Assembly (NCBI GenBank): GCA_002310095.1
Contig: DBYH01000006.1
Location: 42,889-53,437, forward strand
Length of the DNA: 10,549 nt
Reading direction: 5' to 3'
Source of the DNA: Firmicutes bacterium UBA1191
Lineage (GTDB): Bacteria > Bacillota > Clostridia > Peptostreptococcales > Anaerovoracaceae
Both the position numbers and the translations under genes were made by a program. Shown piece by piece: positions 1-5,559 of this stretch; position 1 is the first letter of the stretch, and each line of letters opens with the position of its first letter. The notes below the pieces were generated by a model. That model saw nothing but the letters and a program-made list of their open reading frames with translations, ran no database searches and had not been told where the DNA came from.

Positions 1-654
1 GGCAAGCTGAAGCACCCTCAGGAAGTCCTTTCGATCGGCGAGAAGGTCAACGTCAAGATCCTCTCCATGAACGAAGAGAAGGAAAAGATCTCACTCGGCC
101 TCAAGCAGAACACTCCGGAGCCATGGAGCGTTATCGATGAGAAGTACGAGGTAGGTCAGGTAATCGAAGGCAAGGTAGTCCAGATCAAGGAGTACGGCGC
201 ATTCGTAGAACTGGAGCCTGGTCTCGACGGACTGGTTCACATCTCCGAGGTTGCTCACAAGAGAGTTGAGAACATCAACAATGAGCTTCAGGTAGGACAG
301 GTCGTCAATGTCAAGATTCTCGAGATCGACAAAGACAGAAAGCGCATCTCCCTGAGCATCAGAGAGACGATCGATCCTCCGACTCCGGAAGAGATCGAAG
401 CTGAGAAGGCCGCAAAGGCAGCCGAGGCGGCAGCCGCCGCTGAAGCAGAGGCACCTGCAGAAGAAGCTCCGGCTGAAGAGCCAGCTCCTGTAGAGGAAGC
501 ACCTGCTGAGGAAGCGCCTGCAGAGGAAGCTCCGGCTGAGGAACCAGCTGCTGAAGAAGCGCCTGCTGAGGAAGCTCCGGCTGAGGAGCCTGTTGCTGAG
601 GAACCAGCTGCTGAAGAAGCACCTGCTGAGGAAGTTCCTGCAGAGGAAGCGTAA
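1..654 (+). CDS. rpsA: 30S ribosomal protein S1 / S1 RNA-binding domain protein, 3' part
   Basis: This is the 3' end of a gene that begins before the window; the frame is open from base 1, so the internal ATG at 67 is not its start. S1 binds mRNA on the small ribosomal subunit and helps initiation. The visible 217 residues begin with the end of one S1 (OB-fold) domain, ending in KISLGLKQ. A complete last S1 domain follows at bases 139-360, with the hallmark segments GKVVQIKEYGAFVELEPG, GLVHISE, and VKILEIDKDRKRISLSI. From base 361 the protein is a tail of about 97 residues made almost only of Ala, Glu and Pro (AEEAPAEEP-type repeats). Disordered acidic tails occur in S1 proteins of this kind, but this one is long and internally duplicated. 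Being cut, the gene could also be part of an ispH-rpsA fusion, as found in some Clostridia; this cannot be seen here. A terminator follows 20 bases after the stop. Confidence 0.9.
   Translation, partial: GKLKHPQEVLSIGEKVNVKILSMNEEKEKISLGLKQNTPEPWSVIDEKYEVGQVIEGKVVQIKEYGAFVELEPGLDGLVHISEVAHKRVENINNELQVGQVVNVKILEIDKDRKRISLSIRETIDPPTPEEIEAEKAAKAAEAAAAAEAEAPAEEAPAEEPAPVEEAPAEEAPAEEAPAEEPAAEEAPAEEAPAEEPVAEEPAAEEAPAEEVPAEEA
535..648 (+). repeat. 60-bp in-frame duplication in the acidic tail of rpsA
   Basis: Bases 535-588 and 595-648 match closely with a period of exactly 60 bases, that is 20 codons. Both begin GCTGAGGAACCAGCTGCTGA and then differ at scattered bases. The shorter 5-residue AEEAP periodicity extends upstream to about base 450. 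This is a degenerate coding repeat that probably changes length by slippage or unequal recombination. Confidence 0.75.
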
Positions 655-674
655 GTTTTCAGAACAAATACAAA

Positions 675-705
675 AGCCGCCCCATTTGGTTGGAGCGGCT
701 CTTTT
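675..705 (+). terminator. Rho-independent terminator after rpsA, possibly bidirectional
   Basis: AGCCGC (675-680) pairs with GCGGCT (695-700). Two further C-G pairs form inside after one mismatch, leaving a loop of about 8 bases, and the stem is followed by CTTTTATT. Read on the minus strand the same stem is followed by TTTTGTATTTG, so it could also stop transcripts arriving from the convergent gene at 1017-1880. Confidence 0.8.
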
Positions 706-747
706 ATTGCCTTTGCATATAAAAATGAGGCATTCGACGGTGTTCTA

Positions 748-822
748 ATGAAAGCATATCCTAAAACCCTTGGTATTACATTGGGCTTTTATGAGAAAAG
801 GGCCAAACAGGGGAGGTTCTAA
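748..822 (+). CDS. Possible 24-residue micro-ORF in repeat unit 1
   Basis: ATG at 748 opens a 24-codon frame beginning MKAYPKTLGITLGFYEK and ending RF-TAA. Its stop overlaps the ATG of the next unit as TAATG (820-824). Upstream, a seven-codon frame from ATG 725 also ends F-TAATG at 746-750, so the array appears to start with the tail of a lost unit. There is no strong Shine-Dalgarno before this ATG. I do not recognise the peptide. It could be a real short peptide, a remnant of a longer protein, or a chance frame in a DNA repeat. Confidence 0.25.
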   Translation: MKAYPKTLGITLGFYEKRAKQGRF

Positions 823-884
823 TGAAAGCATATCCTAAAACCCCTGGTATTACATTGGGCTTTTATGAGAAAAGGGCCAAATAA
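822..884 (+). CDS. Possible 20-residue micro-ORF in repeat unit 2
   Basis: ATG at 822 overlaps the stop of the preceding micro-ORF by one base (TAATG) and has a strong Shine-Dalgarno, GGGGAGG at 810-816, with five bases before the ATG. The peptide begins MKAYPKTPGITLGFYEK and stops at TAA 882-884, four codons earlier than unit 1. Stop/start overlap plus a good binding site is the arrangement expected for translational coupling. Function is unknown, and whether it is translated is not shown by the sequence. Confidence 0.3.
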   Translation: MKAYPKTPGITLGFYEKRAK

Positions 885-895
885 GTGACGGCCTC

Positions 896-1020
896 ATAAA
901 AGCATAATCTGAAGCCCTTGATATTGCGTTAGGTTTTTATAATAAGCTGACCGAACAGAAGGAGTTCTCATAAAAGCATACCCCGAAACCCTTGGTGCTG
1001 CATTTTCGGTTTATGATTAA
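896..1020 (+). pseudogene. Decayed micro-ORFs of repeat units 3 and 4
   Basis: In unit 3 the aligned start is ATA (896-898) and the fourth codon is TAA, after which the frame reads SEALDIALGFYNKLTEQKEFS and stops at 971-973. In unit 4 the aligned start is also ATA (970-972) and the frame reads KAYPETLGAAFSVYD and stops at 1018-1020, overlapping the stop codon of the convergent gene. Positions such as KA, the L at residue 8, LGFY and K match units 1 and 2 although many bases differ. No initiation codon is present in the aligned position, so these are best seen as remnants. Confidence 0.35.
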
Positions 1021-1880
1021 TAATAGGAGCAACCGGCTTCGACAGCCAAATCTCTCAAAAACATGTTTATGGAAGGAACCGAGGTAAGAATCTGGAACAG
1101 TACTTCCTTTAATAAGGTTTCATCGCGTGTGTCGCATTCAAAAGTGAGGAATACATCGCGGCCGAGCAGAAGATTGATGTCATTATATGCCTCAAGGCGG
1201 GCAAGAAGACCATCATTGTATTCTCTAAGGTCCATACGTCCGGTATGTTCGATAATAATGAGGCGGCCGCTTGGGAGCATTATGATGAAATCAGGATGAT
1301 AAGTTATGCCATTAATATTTAGTGGCGTCTCGTAGCGGTAAGGAATATGCAGTCTTTCCAGAAGGTTACCAAGAGCCTGTTCTGACTTGGTACGCATGTA
1401 GATACGACCGATTGTCGGATAAACGAGATCTTCACGAAATGTAGGTTTTTTGCTCTCGCGGTCGGAGTTCCAAATGTATTGATTTGGAGTCATGGTTATT
1501 CGATCAATGTCAAGTCCCGCCATTTCGAATTTAGATATCATGGTTTTGAATTCAGCAAGAAAAGTATTGATTACTCCTGAGAAATACTCATCAAAAGGGT
1601 CGTCTAAGTATTCTTTTATCAGGCGCATATTAAAGTCTATGAATTGCCGCCTTGCAAGTTTATATACCAGATTCTTATCACGCGATATGCCGCGCGTTAC
1701 GCCGTCTTTGCGCATATAAATATTTACCCACCTTTGACTTTTGTATATGTAAAGTGTTCCTTCGGGCAAATCATCAAATTCCTTTTGCAAAGTCAATAGT
1801 TCCTGTGTTAAGTGTTGCTGAAGCCTGCCAACCTGTGCGCGTGCAAGCATCGGAGTAAATACCATGTTATTCGTAGCCAT
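1017..1880 (-). CDS. Hypothetical protein with PD-(D/E)XK nuclease-like C-terminal domain
   Basis: The 287-residue product has no membrane segment. Residues 20-120 are charged and helical, with an LPEGTLYIYKSQRWVNIYMR segment (39-58) of a type I recall from Clostridial hypothetical proteins. Residues 163-260 look like a restriction-endonuclease fold: RTKSE (163-167), YRYE (181-184), HPDFIIM (195-201), then IIIEHTGRMD (208-217). E167, D197 and E211 would be the acidic residues; the usual Lys of ExK is replaced by the His of EHTG. Related proteins I remember carry WEHxGxMDDxxY here, so the change is probably a family trait. Function and target are unknown; a DNA-processing or defence-related role is only inference. 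Start ATG 1880 has AGGT 5-8 bases upstream and a promoter at 1924-1952. Base composition is clearly more AT-rich than recN, suggesting acquisition. It converges on rpsA across the 74-bp repeat array. Confidence 0.75.
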   Translation of the reverse strand: MATNNMVFTPMLARAQVGRLQQHLTQELLTLQKEFDDLPEGTLYIYKSQRWVNIYMRKDGVTRGISRDKNLVYKLARRQFIDFNMRLIKEYLDDPFDEYFSGVINTFLAEFKTMISKFEMAGLDIDRITMTPNQYIWNSDRESKKPTFREDLVYPTIGRIYMRTKSEQALGNLLERLHIPYRYETPLNINGITYHPDFIIMLPSGRLIIIEHTGRMDLREYNDGLLARLEAYNDINLLLGRDVFLTFECDTRDETLLKEVLFQILTSVPSINMFLRDLAVEAGCSYY

Positions 1881-1923
1881 AATAACCTACCGATTCTCAA
1901 TACCTATAATAAACATTAATGTA

Positions 1924-1952
1924 AATATATACCATTTAGACTAACGTGTCAA
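1924..1952 (-). promoter_or_regulatory. Promoter of the nuclease-like gene
   Basis: On the minus strand TTGACA (1952-1947, a perfect -35) is followed after 17 bases by TATATT (1929-1924, -10). A transcript would start near 1917, giving a leader of about 37 bases. It lies just beyond the recN terminator, so the gene is transcribed independently of argR-recN. Confidence 0.75.
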
Positions 1953-1965
1953 TCATTTGGCTGCA

Positions 1966-1998
1966 AATAAAAAACCCGAGACTGGTGTGGTCTTGGGT
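1966..1998 (-). terminator. Rho-independent terminator of argR-recN
   Basis: Read on the minus strand, ACCCAAGAC (1998-1990) pairs with GTCTCGGGT (1982-1974), eight of nine pairs with one A/C mismatch. The loop is 7 bases and is followed by TTTTTTATTT. It sits about 33 bases after the recN stop. Confidence 0.88.
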
Positions 1999-2030
1999 AA
2001 TTAATAATGAAATGTACAACAGACCGCGCT

Positions 2031-3668
2031 TTACTTCGACGCTTCGATCAGTTCCCGGGCTGAGGCCAGGGTGGTTTCGGTTATGTTCTCGCCGCCGAGG
2101 AGGCGGGCGATCTCGCGCACCTTTTCCTCGGTCGTCAGAGGATCCACCGAAGTGTAGGTCATGACGTCGTCCGAGTGTTTCCAGATGCGGTAATTACTCG
2201 TTCCATAGGCCGCGATCTGCGGCAGGTGGGTGATGCAGATGATCTGGTGGCGCTTTGCGATCTCGCAGAGCTTGCGTCCGACGACAGTCGCCGCGATGCC
2301 GCTGATTCCGCTGTCGATCTCGTCGAAGATCATGGTCGGAATGTGGTCGTAGTCTCCGATGATCTTTTTGAAGGCCAGCATGATGCGGGACATCTCGCCG
2401 CCCGACGCGATCCTGCTGAGCGGCTTGAGCGGCTCACCCCTGTTGGTCGTGATCAGGAACTCGACAACGTCGGTGCCCTCCGGCGTGAACCGGACATCGC
2501 CGGAAGCGTCGAGATTTTTTTTGAAGTCTACAGCAAAAGCAGCCTCGCCGAAGTTGAGCTGCCCCAGCTGTTCCGTAATGAGCTCTTCAAGCTCGTCCGC
2601 CGAAGCCCGGCGCAGTTCGCTGAGTTTGTTGGAGGCGATTTCGAGAGCTTTCGCAGTACGGCCGATCTTCGCCTGAAGCGCGGCGATTTCCTCGTCCGCG
2701 TTGTCGATGGACGAGAGGCGTACGCGCAGCTCGTCGGCGTATTCAAGAAGCTCCGGAATGGAGCGGTTGTGCTTTTCCTTGAGACGCTTGATGGTCTCGT
2801 AGCGGCCGATGGCCAGGTCGAGGGCCGCCGGGTCGTATACAGTTCCGTCGCGCAGCTCGCGCAGACCGGCGCAGGCGTCCTCGTATTCATAATAGAGACT
2901 TTCAAGACGCTTGCTGAGCTCGGCAAGCTCCTTCGTGTATGAGGCTGTTTCGCCCACAGTGTCGGAGACGTTTTTCATTGCCGAGAGGATGGAGTACTCG
3001 CTGTCTGAAGCGGCCTGATATGCTCCCGCAAGGCAGCTGAAAATCTTCTCGCTGTTCTGCAGAAGGGATATCTCGTCCTCGAGTTCAGCGTCCTCGCCCT
3101 CGCGGAGGCGGGCGTCCGTGATCTCCTGAAGTTCGAAGGACATGAAGTCGCGCTGGCGTTTGCCTTCGGCCTGGTCTCTTTTTAGGCGGGTCAGTTCATC
3201 GCAGAGTCTGGTGTACTCCTCGAACAACTCCGCCACGTCTGCCTTTGCAGGAAGAATCGCGTCCTTACGATAGAGGTCCACGAGGCGGATGTGATTGTCC
3301 GGATCGAGCAGGGACTGGTGGTCGTACTGGCCGTGGATGTCCGCCAGGCTTCGGCAGAACTGGTTCAGCGTGCCGAGGGTAACGATTTCGTCGTTGATGC
3401 GGCACAGACTCCTGCCCGCCGCGGAGACCTCGCGGGTTATCACGTACTCTTCGCCGTCCAGTTCTGCGGCCAGCTGGATCACGGCCTTGTCCGTTCCCGA
3501 ACGAACAAAAGCAGTGTCTGCCCGGCTGCCAAGAGCCAGGCTCACTGCTTCTATTACTACTGATTTGCCGGCGCCTGTTTCGCCGGTGATGATATTGAGA
3601 CCATCATTGAAATCGATCTCTACATTTTCAATGATGGCAAAATTTCTTATACTTATGTGTCTGATCAT
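2031..3668 (-). CDS. recN: DNA repair protein RecN
   Basis: RecN is an SMC-like ATPase that is recruited to DNA double-strand breaks and supports recombinational repair. The protein begins MIRHISIRNFAIIENVEIDF, the usual RecN N-terminus; a 33-residue upstream extension in frame lies inside argR and was rejected. Walker A GETGAGKS is at residues 29-36. A long charged coiled-coil region fills about 155-370 in two arms. The ABC signature SGGEMSR is at about 422-428, Walker B MIFDEIDSG at about 446-454, and the H-loop ITHLPQIAA follows. Length 545 is normal (about 550). It begins four bases after argR stops, with a weak GAGAAG binding site inside argR, so it is probably translated with argR from one mRNA. 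The argR-recN pair is common in Bacillota. The terminator at 1966-1998 ends the unit. Confidence 0.96.
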   Translation of the reverse strand: MIRHISIRNFAIIENVEIDFNDGLNIITGETGAGKSVVIEAVSLALGSRADTAFVRSGTDKAVIQLAAELDGEEYVITREVSAAGRSLCRINDEIVTLGTLNQFCRSLADIHGQYDHQSLLDPDNHIRLVDLYRKDAILPAKADVAELFEEYTRLCDELTRLKRDQAEGKRQRDFMSFELQEITDARLREGEDAELEDEISLLQNSEKIFSCLAGAYQAASDSEYSILSAMKNVSDTVGETASYTKELAELSKRLESLYYEYEDACAGLRELRDGTVYDPAALDLAIGRYETIKRLKEKHNRSIPELLEYADELRVRLSSIDNADEEIAALQAKIGRTAKALEIASNKLSELRRASADELEELITEQLGQLNFGEAAFAVDFKKNLDASGDVRFTPEGTDVVEFLITTNRGEPLKPLSRIASGGEMSRIMLAFKKIIGDYDHIPTMIFDEIDSGISGIAATVVGRKLCEIAKRHQIICITHLPQIAAYGTSNYRIWKHSDDVMTYTSVDPLTTEEKVREIARLLGGENITETTLASARELIEASK

Positions 3669-3672
3669 GTTT

Positions 3673-4128
3673 TTACTGCTTCTCGAGCAGGCCGCGGAGT
3701 CTATCCACGACTTCATCCGAATTGTCCGGATCGTCAGTAACGAGAAGAAGCGTGTTGTCGCCGGCAACCGTGCCGATTACGTGCTTCAGCTCCATGGAGT
3801 CGAGAGCTTCGCCCGCCGCGTTGGCGCACCCCGGAAGGCACTTGAGCAGGACGATGTTTCCTGACTTTGTAATGGACCTGACTGTGCTTCTGTATATGTC
3901 TATCAGACGGGCCGGAATAGGACCGTCCTCGCTTTTGGAAACAACATATTTGTAATTACCCGATGACGAGAGGGTCTTTACCAGCTGCAGTTCCTTGATA
4001 TCACGGGACACCGTCGCCTGCGTAACTTCGTAGCCGTAATCTCTGAGCATCGAAGCGAGCTTGTCCTGTGTTTCAATATCATGATTTTCTATCAGTTCGA
4101 GAATCTTGTTCTGTCTTGATATTCGCAT
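3673..4128 (-). CDS. argR: Arginine repressor ArgR
   Basis: ArgR (AhrC type) is a hexameric arginine-responsive regulator that represses arginine biosynthesis and can activate catabolism. The 151-residue protein has an N-terminal winged helix (1-68), with the recognition element QATVSRDIKEL at 37-47 including S41-R42. The C-terminal oligomerisation and arginine-binding domain includes PGCANAAGEALD (99-110) and IGTVAGDNTLLL (118-129), the segments that contact arginine. Length is standard (about 150). The start is preceded by AGGAGG (4139-4134) with a five-base spacer. It is the first gene of argR-recN. A promoter with an ARG-box-like palindrome over its -10 lies just upstream, consistent with autorepression. 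No arginine gene is in the window. Confidence 0.96.
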   Translation of the reverse strand: MRISRQNKILELIENHDIETQDKLASMLRDYGYEVTQATVSRDIKELQLVKTLSSSGNYKYVVSKSEDGPIPARLIDIYRSTVRSITKSGNIVLLKCLPGCANAAGEALDSMELKHVIGTVAGDNTLLLVTDDPDNSDEVVDRLRGLLEKQ

Positions 4129-4163
4129 AACAACCTCCTAAAAAAAAATAGCACCCGATTTGC

Positions 4164-4175
4164 GTATAATTATAC
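4164..4175. promoter_or_regulatory. argR: ARG-box-like palindrome over the argR -10
   Basis: GTATAATTATAC is a perfect 12-bp palindrome. Compared with the ARG box core TGAATAATTATTCA, each 7-base half agrees at five positions. It covers the argR -10 hexamer, so a bound ArgR would block RNA polymerase. A second ARG-like half, TTATTGAATAA (4214-4224), lies beyond the -35. Operator function is inferred from similarity and position. Confidence 0.45.
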
Positions 4176-4197
4176 CATATTGCCAGACATTTCTAAA
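4169..4197 (-). promoter_or_regulatory. argR: Promoter of argR-recN
   Basis: On the minus strand TTTAGA (4197-4192; four of six to TTGACA) is followed after 17 bases by TGG-TATAAT, an extended -10 with a perfect hexamer at 4174-4169. The transcript would start near 4162 with a leader of about 34 bases containing eight T residues before the Shine-Dalgarno. Confidence 0.7.
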
Positions 4198-4271
4198 TGC
4201 TCATGACGCATTTTTATTGAATAAGTTTTGTTTGATGTCGCAGGGACGGCGGCGAACAGCCCCTCATACAG

Positions 4272-4311
4272 TTTCGGAGAGTTCATTAGACAGTCCCGGA
4301 CAGCTCCGAAA
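4272..4311 (+). other. Inverted repeat in the argR-ruvC intergenic region
   Basis: TTTCGGAG (4272-4279) and CTCCGAAA (4304-4311) are perfect 8-bp complements around 24 bases. Alternative pairings GTCC/GGAC with CCGG also exist in 4293-4321. No U-tract follows. It lies upstream of both promoters, so it is outside either predicted leader; its role is unknown. Apart from the promoters this 280-base region shows no gene. Confidence 0.35.
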
Positions 4312-4347
4312 GACACCGGACCCGCGGCGAATAAGGGCAATTATCTG

Positions 4348-4377
4348 TAGACAAACACTTGTTCGCTATGGTATAAT
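4348..4377 (+). promoter_or_regulatory. ruvC: Promoter of the ruvCAB operon
   Basis: TAGACA (4348-4353; five of six to TTGACA) is followed after 18 bases by TATAAT (4372-4377), preceded by TGG, so this is an extended -10. The expected transcript start is near 4384, about 26 bases before ruvC. The 13-base string TATGGTATAATTA is shared with the divergent argR promoter. No SOS box of LexA type was seen. Confidence 0.72.
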
Positions 4378-4409
4378 TACGGTGCAGAAAGCTGCAGATG
4401 AGGTGCTGG

Positions 4410-4913
4410 ATGATTATTCTTGGAATAGATCCGGGGTACGCCATACTGGGGTGGGGCGTCATCGAGAAGACTGGCAACCACTTCAGAGCCATAGACTACG
4501 GCGCGGTGACCACGGATAAGGACATGGACATGCCTCAGCGGCTGGAGATCCTCTACGACGGTCTCAGGGAGATCATTGAGGAGTACAGCCCCGAAGAGGC
4601 GAGTATTGAGAAGCTGTTTTTTAATACCAATACGACCACGGCGATCAACGTGGGCCAGGCGCGTGGTGTCGCCATGCTGGCCTGCGTCAAGGGCGGCCTG
4701 AAGGTCTGCGAGTATACTCCGCTTGAGATCAAGCAGGCCCTGGTCGGATACGGCAGGGCGGACAAGCAGCAGGTCCAGTTCATGGTTAAGACCATGCTGA
4801 ATCTGGCCGAAGTCCCGAAGCCCGACGACACGGCGGACGCTCTGGCGGCGGCCATATGCCACGGGCACAGCGCCGACAACAGACTGCGGCAGATGACGGA
4901 CTGCGGCAAGTAG
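4410..4913 (+). CDS. ruvC: Crossover junction endodeoxyribonuclease RuvC
   Basis: RuvC is the dimeric resolvase that cuts Holliday junctions at symmetric sites, working with RuvAB. The four acidic catalytic residues of the RNase H-like fold are visible: D7 in IILGIDPG, E67 in ASIEKLFF, and D140 and D143 in PDDTADALAAAICH. The segment NVGQARGV (80-87) is also typical. Length is 167 residues, as usual. An in-frame ATG at 4398 would add MRCW. I prefer ATG 4410 because GAGGTG at 4400-4405 gives a four-base spacer and MIILGIDPG is the family N-terminus. It is the first gene after the promoter at 4348-4377 and heads ruvC-ruvA-ruvB. Confidence 0.96.
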   Translation: MIILGIDPGYAILGWGVIEKTGNHFRAIDYGAVTTDKDMDMPQRLEILYDGLREIIEEYSPEEASIEKLFFNTNTTTAINVGQARGVAMLACVKGGLKVCEYTPLEIKQALVGYGRADKQQVQFMVKTMLNLAEVPKPDDTADALAAAICHGHSADNRLRQMTDCGK

Positions 4914-4923
4914 CAGGAAGAAA

Positions 4924-4939
4924 CGCGGCGGACGCCGCG
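4924..4939 (+). other. GC-rich inverted repeat before the ruvA binding site
   Basis: CGCGGCG (4924-4930) and CGCCGCG (4933-4939) are perfectly complementary with a two-base centre; in practice five pairs with a six-base loop could form. It ends on the first base of the ruvA Shine-Dalgarno GGAGGG (4939-4944). It lacks a U-tract, so it is not a terminator. It may tune ruvA translation or protect mRNA ends. Confidence 0.4.
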
Positions 4940-4950
4940 GAGGGAACTAA

Positions 4951-5550
4951 ATGATAGGATTTCTTAGAGGCATCCTCGCCGACAAGGGCGACGGATACAT
5001 AGTAATAGATGTGAATGGAGTGGGCTACCAGGTCTTCGTACCGGCCAACTCGACCGCGTACCTGAACGCCGAGGGCGAAGAGGTGCTCGTCTACACGTCC
5101 ATGATAGTCAGAGAGGACGACGTGAGTCTCTTCGGATTTTCGGGCAAAGGCGAGCTGGACGCTTTCAGGAGGCTCATCGGCGTGAGCGGCGTAGGGCCAA
5201 AGGCAGCCTTGTCCATTCTGTCTTCCTTTACGCTGGATCAGTTCAAGCAGGCCATCGTCTTCGAGGACGCCAAGGCCCTCCAGAGGGCAAACGGCATCGG
5301 CAAGAAGACGGCCGAGAGGATCGTACTGGAACTGAAGGACAAATTCACCGCTTCGGCTCCGGACGGCTCATATCTTGACGGAGGAGCCCAGGACGCAGGC
5401 GCGGCCCAGGGCGGACGCGGCGAGGCCATAAGCGCACTTGTGGCCCTCGGCTATTCGAGGGGCGAGGCGGCCAGCGCTCTGGCGTCCATAGCGGACAAGG
5501 ATCTTACGACCGAGGAGTACATCAAGCGCGCGCTGAAGAATCTGTTTTAG
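4951..5550 (+). CDS. ruvA: Holliday junction branch migration protein RuvA
   Basis: RuvA binds the four-way junction as a tetramer and loads RuvB. The 199-residue protein starts MIGFLRGILADK and has the N-terminal OB-fold domain (1-62). Two helix-hairpin-helix motifs follow: LIGVSGVGPKAALSIL (75-90) and ANGIGKKTAERIVLELKDK (113-131). An Ala/Gly/Asp linker spans about 133-157. Domain III (158-199, EAISALVALGYSRGEAASAL) contacts RuvB. Length is typical (about 200). GGAGGG at 4939-4944 lies six bases before the ATG. It is 37 bases after ruvC, and its TAG stop overlaps the Shine-Dalgarno used by ruvB, so the genes are co-transcribed and probably translationally coupled. Confidence 0.97.
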   Translation: MIGFLRGILADKGDGYIVIDVNGVGYQVFVPANSTAYLNAEGEEVLVYTSMIVREDDVSLFGFSGKGELDAFRRLIGVSGVGPKAALSILSSFTLDQFKQAIVFEDAKALQRANGIGKKTAERIVLELKDKFTASAPDGSYLDGGAQDAGAAQGGRGEAISALVALGYSRGEAASALASIADKDLTTEEYIKRALKNLF

Positions 5551-5553
5551 GAG
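5549..5553 (+). promoter_or_regulatory. ruvB: Shine-Dalgarno that decides the ruvB start
   Basis: AGGAG (5549-5553) overlaps the ruvA stop TAG (5548-5550). It touches the ATG at 5554 directly, leaving no spacer, but lies six bases before the ATG at 5560. The second ATG is therefore the more likely start. Confidence 0.75.
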
Positions 5554-5559
5554 ATGACA

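Larger units (their letters stand above)
742..1020 (+). repeat. Four tandem units of exactly 74 bp between convergent genes
   Basis: Units begin at 742, 816, 890 and 964, so the period is 74 in all three steps. Units 1 and 2 are nearly identical apart from one internal T/C change and their last bases; units 3 and 4 have diverged much more but remain alignable without gaps. Unit 4 is recognisable to about 1020, where it meets the stop of the convergent gene. GCTTTTATGAG at 859-869 and CTCATAAAAGC at 893-903 are a perfect 11-bp inverted repeat across the junction of units 2 and 3. In units 1 and 2, TTGG/CCAA and CTTTT/AAAAG can form a small hairpin. All units share the reading pattern KAYPxTLGIxLGFYxK (see the two micro-ORFs). 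The interval 655-1016 holds nothing else apart from the terminator at 675-705. Confidence 0.9.

Noticed and set aside
359..622. Minus-strand frame rich in Leu, Gln and Pro opposite the rpsA tail
   Set aside because: It is the antisense shadow of the Ala-Glu-Pro repeat; low complexity and no binding site.
742..1016. CRISPR array
   Set aside because: The units are contiguous 74-bp tandem copies with no constant repeat plus unique spacer pattern, and no cas gene is present.
1017..1952. Restriction-modification or retron-type defence locus
   Set aside because: There is no methyltransferase, reverse transcriptase or toxin-antitoxin partner next to the nuclease-like gene; a defence role cannot be supported from this window.
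2175..2942. 255-residue plus-strand open frame inside recN
   Set aside because: It lies fully antisense to a clear RecN sequence, shows no family motif, and is explained by GC-rich codon usage.
3669..3767. 33-residue N-terminal extension of recN
   Set aside because: It overlaps the argR 3' end, has no RecN similarity, and the family N-terminus starts at MIRHISIRNF.
4176..4409. tRNA or small RNA gene in the argR-ruvC gap
   Set aside because: No cloverleaf or TTCGANNC T-loop pattern could be found; the stem pairs seen lack a promoter-terminator arrangement.
4348..4409. LexA (SOS) box upstream of ruvC
   Set aside because: No GAAC-N4-GTTC-type or similar palindrome was found near the promoter.
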